In this document: positions 14,668 to 22,212 of the stretch, in pieces
Numbering within the stretch: position 1 is the stretch's first letter
Layout of the letters: each line of letters starts with the position of its first letter
Assembly (NCBI GenBank): GCA_002396885.1
Contig: DGXY01000035.1
Span: 38,524-71,911 of the forward strand
Source: Akkermansiaceae bacterium UBA5020
Lineage (GTDB): Bacteria; Verrucomicrobiota; Verrucomicrobiia; Verrucomicrobiales; DEV007
Direction: 5' to 3'
Length of the DNA: 33,388 nt
Position numbers and translations under genes: made by a program
The notes under the pieces: generated by a model
Databases searched by the model: none
Told to the model about the DNA's origin: nothing
The model's input: the letters and a program-made list of their open reading frames with translations, nothing else

Positions 14668-16422
14668 TCATGCAAGCGCGCCAGCCAGCGCGCTCTCAAG
14701 GGCTCGCGATGGCGAAGTCGTTACCGAAAGGACCTCATCGAGACTGGTGTGTCCTTCGAGGGCTTTCTTGAATCCATAATCCCGCATCGGAACGTAGCCG
14801 TCCCGCAGAGCCTGTTGTTGCAATTCCTTGGAACTCGCACGGCTTACGATCAGCTCTTCCATGGCCCCGGTGACGACGACCAGTTCGTAGAGAGCGAGAC
14901 GCCCCCGGTAGCCGGTACCTCTGCAATACTGGCAGCCCGGAGCGCGATAGAAGATCGGGGCTTCATCTCCAGCGGGCTGGTAATTCCAGTCGTGACCCGA
15001 GAGAACGGCGGGACTGATGCGGTAGGGCTCCTTACAGCTCGTGCAGAGCCTTCGGACCAGCCGCTGTGCGAGAAAGGCGCGGACGGAGGAGGCGACCAGA
15101 AACGGCTCGATTCCCATATCGACCAATCTCGTGACACCGGAAATCGCGTCGTTCGTGTGAAGCGTGCTGAAGACCAAGTGGCCGGTCAAAGCGGCTCGGA
15201 TCGCGATTTCCGTGGTCTCGAGATCTCGCATTTCTCCGATCATGATCACGTTGGGGTCTCCCCGCAAAATGGAACGCAAGCCCGTCGCGAAGGTCAGGCC
15301 GATGTCGTTTTTGACCGCAATCTGCACCACTCCCTCCAGGCGATTCTCCACAGGATCCTCGATCGTCACGATTCGGGTGTCGGGTTCGTTGATTTCGGAG
15401 AGAAAGGCGTAAAGGGAGGTCGATTTGCCCGAACCCGTGGGACCCGTCACGAGGATAATGCCGTTTGGCAGGGCCAACAGACTCTTCACCGTCGAGACCA
15501 TCTGGGAATCCATCCCCAGTTTTCCCAAATTGAAGACTTCTTGTCCGAGAAGACGCATGGATACCGTTTCGCCTTCCACGGAGGGGATCGTGGCAACCCG
15601 AACATCGATCGGTTTCCCGTCGAGCTCGAGATGGATTCGTCCATCCTGAGGCAGTCGGCGTTCCGCGATATCGAGTTTCGCCATGATTTTGACCCGGGAA
15701 ATCACGGCACTCTTGAGGCTGCCCATGTTTTCAGGAGTGGAAACGTCTTTGAGCTTCCCGTCGATGCGATAACGGATTCTCAAGTCGGAACCGAGCGGAT
15801 CGAGATGGATGTCGGTGGACTGTTGTTCGAGGGCACCGCGGATGATGTCGTTGACCAGAGAGGTCAGGGAAGCGGAACCGGCTTCCGCGTCGAGAACCAT
15901 GGTCTGCTCCCAGTTCTCGGCATCGGTGGCATTGAGACGAGATTCAATCAAGTCATCGAGGGAATCGTCCCCGACACCATAAAGCGCGTGGAGCCCATCG
16001 CGGATGGTCTGAGGCCGTGCCAGCACCCACGTGATCGGGAAATCGCACTCGCGGGAGGCAAAGGAATGAGCCTGAAGATCAAAAGGATCGGTGGAGGCCA
16101 GAACCATGCCGGATTCCTCCCCAGGCTGACCCTCTTCGAAGTCAACCGGTACGATGCCCCTCTTCCTTGCCGCGTCGGCCGGAAAAAATTTGCGGAGATC
16201 GCGAATCCGCTCCGGACTTAAGGTTCCGAAGCCCTCCCAGACCGTCAGGCCAAACCTGCGACCGATCTGACGGAGAAAGGCGTCCTCATCGACGATCTTG
16301 GCTTCCAGAACGGCGCGGATCGCTGACTCGCTCTCCGTTTGGAGGCCCTCCATGACGCGGTCGATCAAGTCGGGATTGGAACAACCCGCTTCCGTGGCAG
16401 ACTCTTTGATGTGCGAAATCAT
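14668..16422 (-). CDS. gspE: Type II secretion assembly ATPase GspE
   Basis: 584 aa. An N-terminal MshEN/N1-type domain (~1-150) is followed by the secretion ATPase core: Walker A GPTGSGKS at 327-334, Asp box IVTIEDPVE at 351-359, Walker B region NVIMIGEMRD at 391-400, and His box TGHLVFSTLHTND at 413-425. A zinc-binding tetracysteine insert (CTSC at 460-463, CQYC at 497-500) is typical of GspE/PilB. The protein forms the cytoplasmic hexamer powering pseudopilus assembly. It is the first gene of the E-to-M run and has a candidate promoter with a perfect TATAAT immediately upstream. A 518-codon opposite-strand frame over it is a shadow. Confidence 0.96.
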   Translation of the reverse strand: MISHIKESATEAGCSNPDLIDRVMEGLQTESESAIRAVLEAKIVDEDAFLRQIGRRFGLTVWEGFGTLSPERIRDLRKFFPADAARKRGIVPVDFEEGQPGEESGMVLASTDPFDLQAHSFASRECDFPITWVLARPQTIRDGLHALYGVGDDSLDDLIESRLNATDAENWEQTMVLDAEAGSASLTSLVNDIIRGALEQQSTDIHLDPLGSDLRIRYRIDGKLKDVSTPENMGSLKSAVISRVKIMAKLDIAERRLPQDGRIHLELDGKPIDVRVATIPSVEGETVSMRLLGQEVFNLGKLGMDSQMVSTVKSLLALPNGIILVTGPTGSGKSTSLYAFLSEINEPDTRIVTIEDPVENRLEGVVQIAVKNDIGLTFATGLRSILRGDPNVIMIGEMRDLETTEIAIRAALTGHLVFSTLHTNDAISGVTRLVDMGIEPFLVASSVRAFLAQRLVRRLCTSCKEPYRISPAVLSGHDWNYQPAGDEAPIFYRAPGCQYCRGTGYRGRLALYELVVVTGAMEELIVSRASSKELQQQALRDGYVPMRDYGFKKALEGHTSLDEVLSVTTSPSRALESALAGALA

Positions 16423-16446
16423 AAATTAAATAACTTAACCACAATT

Positions 16447-16476
16447 ATTATAACTTAATTTTCCAAACTTTCTCCA
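16447..16476 (-). promoter_or_regulatory. Candidate promoter of the gspE-M operon
   Basis: In an AT-rich island the - strand reads TGGAGA (4 of 6 to TTGACA), an 18-nt spacer, then TATAAT (perfect) at 16452-16447, 25 nt before the gspE ATG. The leader would be short, about 15-20 nt. The -35 is weak, so strength or activator need cannot be judged. Confidence 0.5.
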
Positions 16477-16487
16477 CTTTTTATAAT
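16460..16487 (+). promoter_or_regulatory. Candidate rightward promoter into the gspE upstream region
   Basis: In the same AT-rich island the + strand has TTTCCA (4 of 6), a 16-nt spacer and a perfect TATAAT at 16482-16487. No + strand protein gene follows before 16753, so if active it would make a non-coding RNA across the SRP-like hairpin. It faces away from the gspE promoter and overlaps it. Confidence 0.35.
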
Positions 16488-16591
16488 TTTTAGAAAGAAA
16501 ATTCGCCCGCCACCGATTGGGGAAGGATGCCCGATCCTGGCGATCCGTTCACGCCGCGGGCCTGACGCAGATGCTTTGAAAGCCATCGCGT

Positions 16592-16664
16592 GGGCTTGAG
16601 CCTCGACGGCCCAGGTCCCGGAAGGCAGCCAAGGAGTGGCCGCCGGTTTTCATCGAGTTGGCCC
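16592..16664 (+). ncRNA. Possible signal recognition particle (4.5S-type) RNA core
   Basis: The tip sequence CAGGTCCCGGAAGGCAGCC resembles the universal SRP domain IV (CAGGUCC, GGAA loop, then AGCAGCC) and also continues AAGG as in E. coli 4.5S RNA. It differs by one extra C and by a shorter 3' side of the symmetric loop. Flanking arms can pair: CGGCC 16607-16611 with GGCCG 16638-16642, CTCGA 16602-16606 with TCGAG 16653-16657, GGGC 16592-16595 with GCCC 16661-16664. More distally ACGCAG 16565-16570 can pair with CTGCGT 16691-16696, so the RNA may be longer. The deviations in the protein-binding loop keep confidence low. Confidence 0.38.
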
Positions 16665-16752
16665 CGTCCCAGACTCGGGGCAGGGGAACGCTGCGTGCGA
16701 GTCTGACTCGTCCTCCGGAATAAAAGGATCAGGCGCCCGGCTCCCGGAGCTC

Positions 16753-17214
16753 TTATTCGACAAGGGCGATGGAAGCAGCCGATGGACTCGTCGTGGACGG
16801 CACGTATTTCAAGGAAACCGTTTCAGGAATTGGATTCCCCGTGGTGGAACCCGTTAGAATCAGGGCCTTGCCCTTCAGGGTCACCGCAATGCGAGGAGAG
16901 GCACCGTTCTCGTTGTCAAGAATTTCAGTCAAGGTCATCCCTGAGGGGCTTGGGGAGGCCGTGTTGAGGTATTCGATCGAACCATTGGCGCGGTTGATCA
17001 CCACTGCTCCGTCCTCCTCGCCCAAGGTGAAGATTCCCGCAACGGTCCAATCGTCACTCGTGATGGGCGCGCTTGGGGTGCGGCTGGACTTCTCAAAGAC
17101 AAACGCCTCGTGCCAAATCACGCTGTAGCGATCCTGCGAATAGGGGGAGGGATCACTGAAGCCAAGGGTGGTCAGGGAAGACAGGAACGTCACCGAAAGA
17201 ATCAAACGCCTCAT
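16753..17214 (-). CDS. Small exported GspC-like protein (homology-region type), T2SS-associated
   Basis: 153 aa from ATG 17214, chosen over 17265 because it opens a clean signal sequence or anchor (MRRLILSVTFLSSLTTLGFS) and sits just after a TTGACA promoter. Mature part: PYSQDRYSVIWHEAFVF at 24-40, then a small beta-rich domain (DDWTVAGIFTLG ... AVVINRANGS). The same PYSxxRYxxxW motif followed by a (W/F)T(L/V)xGI strand occurs in the 230-aa protein at 22213-22905, so the two are paralogous in layout. The order resembles the N-terminal region and HR domain of GspC/PilP, which connect the inner-membrane platform to the secretin. No PDZ domain. The position beside gspE and divergent from gspD supports this, but direct homology is inferred. 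Confidence 0.62.
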   Translation of the reverse strand: MRRLILSVTFLSSLTTLGFSDPSPYSQDRYSVIWHEAFVFEKSSRTPSAPITSDDWTVAGIFTLGEEDGAVVINRANGSIEYLNTASPSPSGMTLTEILDNENGASPRIAVTLKGKALILTGSTTGNPIPETVSLKYVPSTTSPSAASIALVE

Positions 17215-17219
17215 ACTTT

Positions 17220-17249
17220 TTAAAATGCCACTAATTATTAGAGTGTCAA
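17220..17249 (-). promoter_or_regulatory. Candidate promoter of the GspC-like gene with internal palindrome
   Basis: The - strand carries a perfect TTGACA (17249-17244). Seventeen to eighteen nt downstream lies an AT-rich -10 candidate (ATTTTA/TTTTAA), which would place the transcript start almost on the ATG at 17214. The spacer contains the palindrome CTAATnATTAG (17231-17241), a possible operator. Confidence 0.45.
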
Positions 17250-17376
17250 ATATTAAGGTTTGCAAAATTTATCGCGACGGTCGGCCGCTCCCAGCCCGAT
17301 CACACTTTGAATCGAAAAGGCTGTTCTGCGGTCGCACGACTTCGGCGCGGTGTTCGGCTCCACAAGGGCTCTCCGG

Positions 17377-17414
17377 GACTCCCGCCCCTCGACACAACGC
17401 TCGAGGGCGGAGTC
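17377..17414. repeat. Palindromic intergenic element (imperfect 14-bp stem)
   Basis: GACTCCCGCCCCTCGA (17377-17392) pairs with TCGAGGGCGGAGTC (17401-17414) around the 8-nt loop CACAACGC, with only two bulged C. There is no T tract and it lies between two divergent genes, so it is not a simple terminator. Its GACTCC/GGAGTC arms recur in the hairpin after gspD (19937-19979), hinting at a dispersed REP-like family. Confidence 0.6.
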
Positions 17415-17517
17415 GAAAAGCTGCCGGTCGCCTCTTCTTCCGCGGCGACTCATTCACCTCAGACCGGCACCCCTCCCGGGCGGGATTCCATCCAATCGGA
17501 AAAACATCTAACTTTCA

Positions 17518-17547
17518 TTGACTATTATGAAAACTTTGATAGTTTTC
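17518..17547 (+). promoter_or_regulatory. Candidate gspD promoter with perfect 7-bp inverted repeat
   Basis: TTGACT (17518-17523), a 16-nt spacer and TAGTTT (17540-17545) form a -35/-10 candidate 15 bp before the gspD ATG at 17561. A perfect inverted repeat, GAAAACT (17529-17535) and AGTTTTC (17541-17547) separated by 5 nt, overlaps spacer and -10. It is a likely protein-binding site or short leader hairpin. Confidence 0.5.
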
Positions 17548-17560
17548 TTAAATTTACACC

Positions 17561-19831
17561 ATGTTCACGAAGAAATTTATCACCAATCGGTGGATCGGGC
17601 TCGGTCTGGGCTTGGTTCTCTCATTCTCAGCGGTCCTCGCGGAAGAGGCGGCACGCGGGGAAGAGCCTTTGATGGTGAATTTCCCGAACGCCCCGGTGAC
17701 CGCGATTCTTCCTTACTACGAGAAGTTGTCCGGGAAAAAAATTATCCGGGATGGCAATCTCGGGGCCACGAACATCTCCATTGTCACCGATTCACGACTC
17801 ACCAAAACGGAAGCGCTCCAATTCATTGACAGCGCCCTGCTTCTCAACGGGTATGCGATGCTCCCGGTGGACGAGAAGACCCTGAAAATCATCTACTTCG
17901 AGGGCGGCAAAAGCATCCGCGCCCAAGAATTGCCGGTCGTCACCGAGGAGGCGGGGCTAAAGGACAACGGGCAAGTCGTCAATTATGTGATGCATCTGGA
18001 TCACGTGGCCCCTGAAGATGCGATCACGACCTTTTCGAATATCGTGACGCTCAACCCCTATGGAGCGATGACCGCGCTGGGGAGAAGCAACGCCATCGTC
18101 ATCACAGAAAGCACTTCGATTGTCCGAATGCTGCTGAGCTTCAAGGAGTTCGTCGATGTGCCGCCGAACAAGATGATTCATGATTTCGTGAAGTTGGAGC
18201 GAGCCGATGCCGAACGCGTCTCAGAGATCATCAACACCATCATCGAACAGCGGGTCGCCGGCGGAGAGGCGCTCCCTGGCGACGTCGCGCAGGCTTCTGG
18301 TGCGCCCGCCGAAAACGGAGCCGCCAAGGAAATTCCCGCCGTGGCAGGAAAAGACCCCGCGGCGGACTCCGTCGGCATCACCGTGGTGCCCTATCGCCGA
18401 ACGAACAGCATCCTCGTGGTGGCCCCCACGGCGGATTTCGCCTTTGTCGAGGAGTTGATCAAATCCTTCGACAAGCCGGGCGAGAACGAGAATTTCTTCA
18501 CGCGGAGGCTGCAATATGTCTCGGTCTTGGATTACATGTCATCCTTCTACAATGCGCTGGCGAGGGGAACCGACATCACGCAGAACGAGGAACTTGCCGA
18601 GGGTGGAGCCGTGCCCTCCGGAGGAGAGAGCGGACAGAACGGCGCTGAGTTTGCGTCCTTTGACCGTGGGTCCAACTCCTCGGGTTCGGGATTGGGCGGA
18701 GGCGCGACTGCCCGGGACCTGCTCGGCAATCCCGATGATGTGGGCGCTCCCGTTTCTTACACGATCGGCAACACGCTCTTGATCGGCGATCCTCAGGCGA
18801 ACAGCTTGGTCGTTTCGGGGTCTCCCGAAAACATCTCCGTCATCGAGCGGTTGATTGATCAAGTCGATGTCCAACCGAGGCAGGTTTATCTGTCAACGGT
18901 GATCGGCCAATTGACGATCGGGGATGATTTGGACTACTCCCTCAACGCGCTGCAAACCCTCGCGACCCTGCAGACTCCAAGTGGGAACGTTCTTTCCGGT
19001 GCCGGGTCTTTCTTCAACGGCAAAGATCGTCTCCCGAACGTGTCGGACCTGGACAAGCGGGACGCGTTTGCGAATGCCTTTGGCGGTCTCTCCCTCTACG
19101 GCAAGTTCGATTGGGGTGCGGATGGTGCCGGAGTCAATGGAATGCTCAGGCTGTTTGCCCGGGAATCCAATTTCAAGATTCTCTCACGGCCGAGTATTTA
19201 TGCCCAGAACAACGTGAAGGCGACGATTTCCTCCGGTCAGCGCATCGCCATCCCGACGTCCACCCTGACCAGTGGAGTCGGGTTCGAAAACGGCCTGGGC
19301 GGGGCCATCACCTCAAACATCGAGTTCCGCGATGTGGTGCTGAAGCTTGAAGTGATCCCGCTGATCAATTCCGACAACCAGGTCACGCTCAAAATCGCCC
19401 AGGTGAATGACAACGTCGTCGGCAGCCAGTCCATCTCAGGAAATGAAATCCCAACCCTGAGCACCCAGGAATTGATCACCACGGTGACCATCAACGGCGG
19501 GGAAACCGTGGTATTGGGCGGTTTGATCACCGAGCGGGCGGATGAGTCCGTGACCGGTTTGCCCGGGATCCGCAGGATCCCGCTGCTCGGCAAGATGCTT
19601 GGCTCGACGGATAAATCCACCTCTCGCGAGGAAACGCTGATCTTTATCCAGCCCCACATCATCGACGGAACCAATCATCGCACCCCCACCGACTTGGAAA
19701 GCGGACGCAGTGAAATCTTGGACACAACCCTTGCCTTCGCCGCACCCGCCCCGGAAACCTTGCGAGCCGAACCGGTGACGACGGTGCCGCAGAAGCGTTT
19801 CTTCAATTTCCGGATGAATTCCAGGAAATAA
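17561..19831 (+). CDS. gspD: Type II secretion secretin GspD
   Basis: 756 aa. A signal peptide (~1-27, ending SAVLA|EEA) is followed by N0 (~34-105, MVNFPNAPVTAILPYYEKLSG), N1 (~125-195), N2 (~208-300) and N3 (~315-440) domains. N2 carries an Ala-rich insert and N3 a Gly/Ser-rich insert (~350-390), as in many GspD. The secretin barrel spans ~480-700 with VLGGLITER and the family signature LPGIRRIPLLGKMLGS at 667-682. The multimer forms the outer-membrane gate. No Cys follows the signal peptide, so it is not a lipoprotein; a pilotin may or may not be used. The C-terminal tail (~705-756) is variable. It is transcribed divergently from the GspC-like gene and gspE-M. Confidence 0.96.
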   Translation: MFTKKFITNRWIGLGLGLVLSFSAVLAEEAARGEEPLMVNFPNAPVTAILPYYEKLSGKKIIRDGNLGATNISIVTDSRLTKTEALQFIDSALLLNGYAMLPVDEKTLKIIYFEGGKSIRAQELPVVTEEAGLKDNGQVVNYVMHLDHVAPEDAITTFSNIVTLNPYGAMTALGRSNAIVITESTSIVRMLLSFKEFVDVPPNKMIHDFVKLERADAERVSEIINTIIEQRVAGGEALPGDVAQASGAPAENGAAKEIPAVAGKDPAADSVGITVVPYRRTNSILVVAPTADFAFVEELIKSFDKPGENENFFTRRLQYVSVLDYMSSFYNALARGTDITQNEELAEGGAVPSGGESGQNGAEFASFDRGSNSSGSGLGGGATARDLLGNPDDVGAPVSYTIGNTLLIGDPQANSLVVSGSPENISVIERLIDQVDVQPRQVYLSTVIGQLTIGDDLDYSLNALQTLATLQTPSGNVLSGAGSFFNGKDRLPNVSDLDKRDAFANAFGGLSLYGKFDWGADGAGVNGMLRLFARESNFKILSRPSIYAQNNVKATISSGQRIAIPTSTLTSGVGFENGLGGAITSNIEFRDVVLKLEVIPLINSDNQVTLKIAQVNDNVVGSQSISGNEIPTLSTQELITTVTINGGETVVLGGLITERADESVTGLPGIRRIPLLGKMLGSTDKSTSREETLIFIQPHIIDGTNHRTPTDLESGRSEILDTTLAFAAPAPETLRAEPVTTVPQKRFFNFRMNSRK

Positions 19832-19936
19832 GGCAAGCAGCGCTCGAGAAGGTTTTCATGGAATTCTTTTGCCGCGCCGCCAACGGTCTCCGCCGGAGGA
19901 GGGTGGTGAAGGCACAGAATGCATGGTTCGACCGCG

Positions 19937-19984
19937 GACTCCCTCCCTTGCTAAAGGTCCGTTCGTAACAAGGGGAGTCTTTAA
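19937..19984 (+). terminator. Probable terminator hairpin after gspD
   Basis: GACTCCCTCCCTTG (19937-19950) pairs with CAAGGGGAGTC (19969-19979), leaving a small bulge, and is followed by TTTA. It sits about 100 bp after the gspD stop. The long 18-nt loop and short T tract make it a moderate candidate; the arms resemble the element at 17377-17414. Confidence 0.5.
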
Positions 19985-20186
19985 ACTTGGCTGGGTCCAG
20001 ACGGTTTCCTAAAAGTCCGTTCGTGAATCGGCCGAGGCGGAATTCGCGATCATCTGCCCACCAGTTCCAGGCCATCCCGGGTGGACGGAAAAGAGAGCCG
20101 TGAAGGGCGAGATCCTCCCAGTGGTGGACGCCCCAAGCGCAGCCAAAGCTTCCCATCGATTTTCGACTGGACGGGAGGGGCCAGGC

Positions 20187-20276
20187 GCGCCTTTCGTTCG
20201 AGCGCCTTTCGTTCGAGCGCCTTTCGTTCGAGCGCCTTTCGTTCGAGCGCCTTTCGTTCGAGCGCCTTTCGTTCGA
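20187..20276. repeat. Perfect tandem repeat, six copies of a 15-bp unit
   Basis: The unit GCGCCTTTCGTTCGA is repeated six times without any mismatch, 90 bp in all; a partial degenerate copy follows. Because 15 is a multiple of three, every frame is a five-residue repeat: NERRS or RTKGA on the - strand, FRSSA, APFVR or ERLSF on the + strand. No supported gene contains it. Exact identity points to recent expansion or active homogenisation. Confidence 0.97.
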
Positions 20277-20537
20277 GAGCTTGGACAGGGCCGACCTCGC
20301 CACACCGCTGCCAAATCCGGGCGAGCGTTTTCCGTTTACGGACGAGGGATTCGAGGTGACGAAGTTCCTCGACCGGTAGACTCGCTTTGAAAAAGCACGA
20401 GTCAGAATCCCATCCCCACCTCTCCTTTTGGCCCTAAGGGCCTACCCGTCGATTGCCGGGGGCCGACGAGGGCGATCGGAAGAGTGCCGGAGGGGGAGCG
20501 GTGAACAGAAAAAGAAAGTTCGCACGCTCAAAGCAGA

Positions 20538-20592
20538 ATGGCGTGGGTCCTTCCGGGGGCCGTCTCACGACCGCCCGGGAAGCCCACGCCAT
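20538..20592. repeat. Strong intergenic hairpin (10-bp perfect stem plus inner stem)
   Basis: ATGGCGTGGG (20538-20547) and CCCACGCCAT (20583-20592) are perfect inverted copies, and the interior CCGGG/CCCGG can pair further. There is no T tract on either side. It lies 11 bp beyond the terminator of the next - strand gene and may be a REP-like element or a second termination or RNA-stability structure. Confidence 0.6.
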
Positions 20593-20602
20593 CTCGCTGT
20601 AG

Positions 20603-20644
20603 AAAAAAGTGGCGGCGGCTCCCCAGAGCGGGGGGCCGTCGCCG
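20603..20644 (-). terminator. Rho-independent terminator of the secreted-protein gene
   Basis: Read on the - strand, GGCGACGGCCCCCC and GGGGAGCCGCCGCC form a 14-bp GC stem with one or two G-U or mismatched pairs and a CGCTCT-type loop, followed by ACTTTTTT. It starts 9 bp after the stop codon of the gene at 20653-22026. Confidence 0.85.
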
Positions 20645-20652
20645 TTCATCGG

Positions 20653-22026
20653 TCAAGCCCGGAAAGGACGGATATCAAATCGCTCCGTGGCCTTGACTTG
20701 GCCGGTCGTGGTGTCGATAGCCTGCATCTCGATGTGAGTGAGATTTCGGAGGTTGGTACGAGTGGGAACGATTCTCGCACTGTAGACTCCTTCTCCGGTA
20801 AGGGGATCGATCGTCATCGGGACGTTGAACTCGCGTCGGGTCTCCTGGCCCCCGATCGTCTGGATCATGACGGCGACGAGACGAATCCCCGCAGGCTTGT
20901 CGACCACACCGCGCCAGCGGGCTTCGGTCACGTTGGGACCGCGAAACGTGAACCTGTCGGCGGTGATCGTGATTCCGGCGTTCGGGTCGACGAAGGGGGA
21001 CAAGACCTCCTGCACAAACATCACGTGCTCGCTGACCATGTGCCCGATCACAGGAAGATTGGTTTCGCCCGTGACGACCTGCTTGAAGAACTCCTCACGC
21101 GGGATCACGGCCTCAGCGCGTCCGAGCACGTCGGCTCCGAAGCGGGGATCCTGATTGAAAATGAGGAGGAGCTCACCCATGACGAAGGAGTCTGGGCGCG
21201 TGCCATCTCCACGCACGGCTGAGGTCACCACGCCCTCGGCGACATTCTCGGCGAGTTCGATCACGACCTCGATGTCGGGCACGAAGTATTCGTTCCCCGC
21301 TGTATCGACGTAGACATGGCCGGCCGACTTCAGGGTGCCGCCGGTGCTCGAAGGATAGGACCAATTCGCCGCGTCCTCGCCGCGAAGACCCGCCCGGCTC
21401 AGGAAATCTGCCGGCAGGGCTCCAGCATTGGCTTCGTAGCATTGCTGAACGATTTGGAAGTAATTCTGCTCGATCGCGGCTTGAGCCACATTGTCGCGCA
21501 CCAGGCCGGGGGCGTCCGCAGCGCTGCGGCGGGCCTCTTGCGAGCTAAAGATCGATCGGGTGGGTCCGAGGCGACGAGGGCCAAGGTTCTCACCAACCAC
21601 TGCGGTATCCACGTCACGGGTTATGGCGTTGGCATCGGTAAGCCGGTCGAAGTCAGCTGCGCCAATCCCGGTCAGTGCTTCACCATCCTGTCCCAGAACG
21701 GAGGATCCGCTGATCAGAAGTGGTGTTCCGTTCACCGTGGCAGGGATCGTGATCTTCTTTCCGGTCACAACGATGCCCTGGTTGGCCAGGTCGAGGTTCC
21801 AGATCGGACCTTCCGTCGCAAAGGGCGACTCTGGGACCTTTTGGGTGAGCACGGTTCCATCAAGCAGGACCGCAGTACCTGCGCCAGGAGTGGTGGGAGG
21901 CGTGGGGGGGACGACTTGCGCCGAGGCGAACGAGCCGACGGAGCAGAGCGCGGCCAGCACGGTCGCAAGGCCCACCTTGGAAGTCCCAGGGCGGGATGGG
22001 TTGTTTGAGTTTGTCTCAGGTTTCAT
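20653..22026 (-). CDS. Exported protein of unknown function in the T2SS locus
   Basis: 457 aa from ATG 22026. This start is preferred to one at 22170 because it gives a basic N-region, a hydrophobic core (VGLATVLAALCSVGSFA) and the signal peptidase site ASA|QVV at 36-37. A Pro/Thr-rich stretch (VVPPTPPTTPGAG) follows, then a beta-rich region (TVLTQKVPESPFA ... GIVVTGKKITIPATVNG) loosely like a small OB-type fold. A helical central part and a C-terminal beta domain complete it. I do not recognise the family. Its leader is CAA-rich without a Shine-Dalgarno sequence, like that of gspG. A strong terminator follows. The position between gspD and a GspC-like gene suggests a T2SS accessory or substrate (inference only). 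Confidence 0.85.
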   Translation of the reverse strand: MKPETNSNNPSRPGTSKVGLATVLAALCSVGSFASAQVVPPTPPTTPGAGTAVLLDGTVLTQKVPESPFATEGPIWNLDLANQGIVVTGKKITIPATVNGTPLLISGSSVLGQDGEALTGIGAADFDRLTDANAITRDVDTAVVGENLGPRRLGPTRSIFSSQEARRSAADAPGLVRDNVAQAAIEQNYFQIVQQCYEANAGALPADFLSRAGLRGEDAANWSYPSSTGGTLKSAGHVYVDTAGNEYFVPDIEVVIELAENVAEGVVTSAVRGDGTRPDSFVMGELLLIFNQDPRFGADVLGRAEAVIPREEFFKQVVTGETNLPVIGHMVSEHVMFVQEVLSPFVDPNAGITITADRFTFRGPNVTEARWRGVVDKPAGIRLVAVMIQTIGGQETRREFNVPMTIDPLTGEGVYSARIVPTRTNLRNLTHIEMQAIDTTTGQVKATERFDIRPFRA

Positions 22027-22065
22027 TCTTTGCTTTGGTTGTTGTATTTTTACTATTCTATTTTG
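22027..22065 (-). promoter_or_regulatory. AT-rich, CAA-containing leader of the secreted-protein gene
   Basis: On the coding strand AAAATAGAATAGTAAAAATA is followed by CAACAACCAAAGCAAAGA and the ATG at 22026. TAGAAT is a plausible -10, but no good -35 is visible. No Shine-Dalgarno motif is present; the CAA-rich leader resembles those of gspG and the giant oxidase gene. Confidence 0.35.
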
Positions 22066-22212
22066 TTCCGAACTTGGCTTGTGTAGGTCCGAGTTAACGA
22101 AAGAGAAAGGGACGGTGCCGGTGGAGGACCTTCGGCATGCGTTAGCCCAAGGGGAGAGGGTCGGAAGCACGACTCTCCGGCAGGCCGACCGGGGTGCGGG
22201 ATCGCTGATGTC

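Larger units (their letters stand above)
19832..20602. other. Long intergenic region downstream of gspD
   Basis: About 800 bp up to the terminator of the next gene hold no gene I can support. They contain a terminator-like hairpin (19937-19984), the 6 x 15 bp tandem repeat (20187-20276) and a second hairpin (20538-20592). Several frames run open across the repeat because a 15-bp unit keeps all frames. The + strand frame leaving the repeat (DLATPLPNPGERFPFTDEGF, stop near 20380) reads protein-like but has no start that avoids the repeat. A TCCGTTCGT motif occurs twice at about 19959 and 20016. Confidence 0.5.

Noticed and set aside
14665..16221. 518-codon open frame on the + strand
   Set aside because: It is antisense to gspE, which has all ATPase motifs; no recognisable domain, and His/Asp/Gly-rich shadow composition.
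8587..16422. Type IV pilus (pilB-C-M-N-O) cluster instead of T2SS
   Set aside because: GspG carries the DPWGNxY and calcium-loop C-terminus, a GspK without Glu5 is present, and there is no pilT-like retraction ATPase in the window.
20187..20276. CRISPR array
   Set aside because: Units are contiguous 15-mers with no spacers, and there are no cas genes.
19803..20303. 166-codon - strand ORF with NERRS pentapeptide repeats
   Set aside because: It overlaps the 3' end of gspD, its repeat is forced by the 15-bp tandem repeat, and other frames are open too; not supported as a gene, though kept as a finding.
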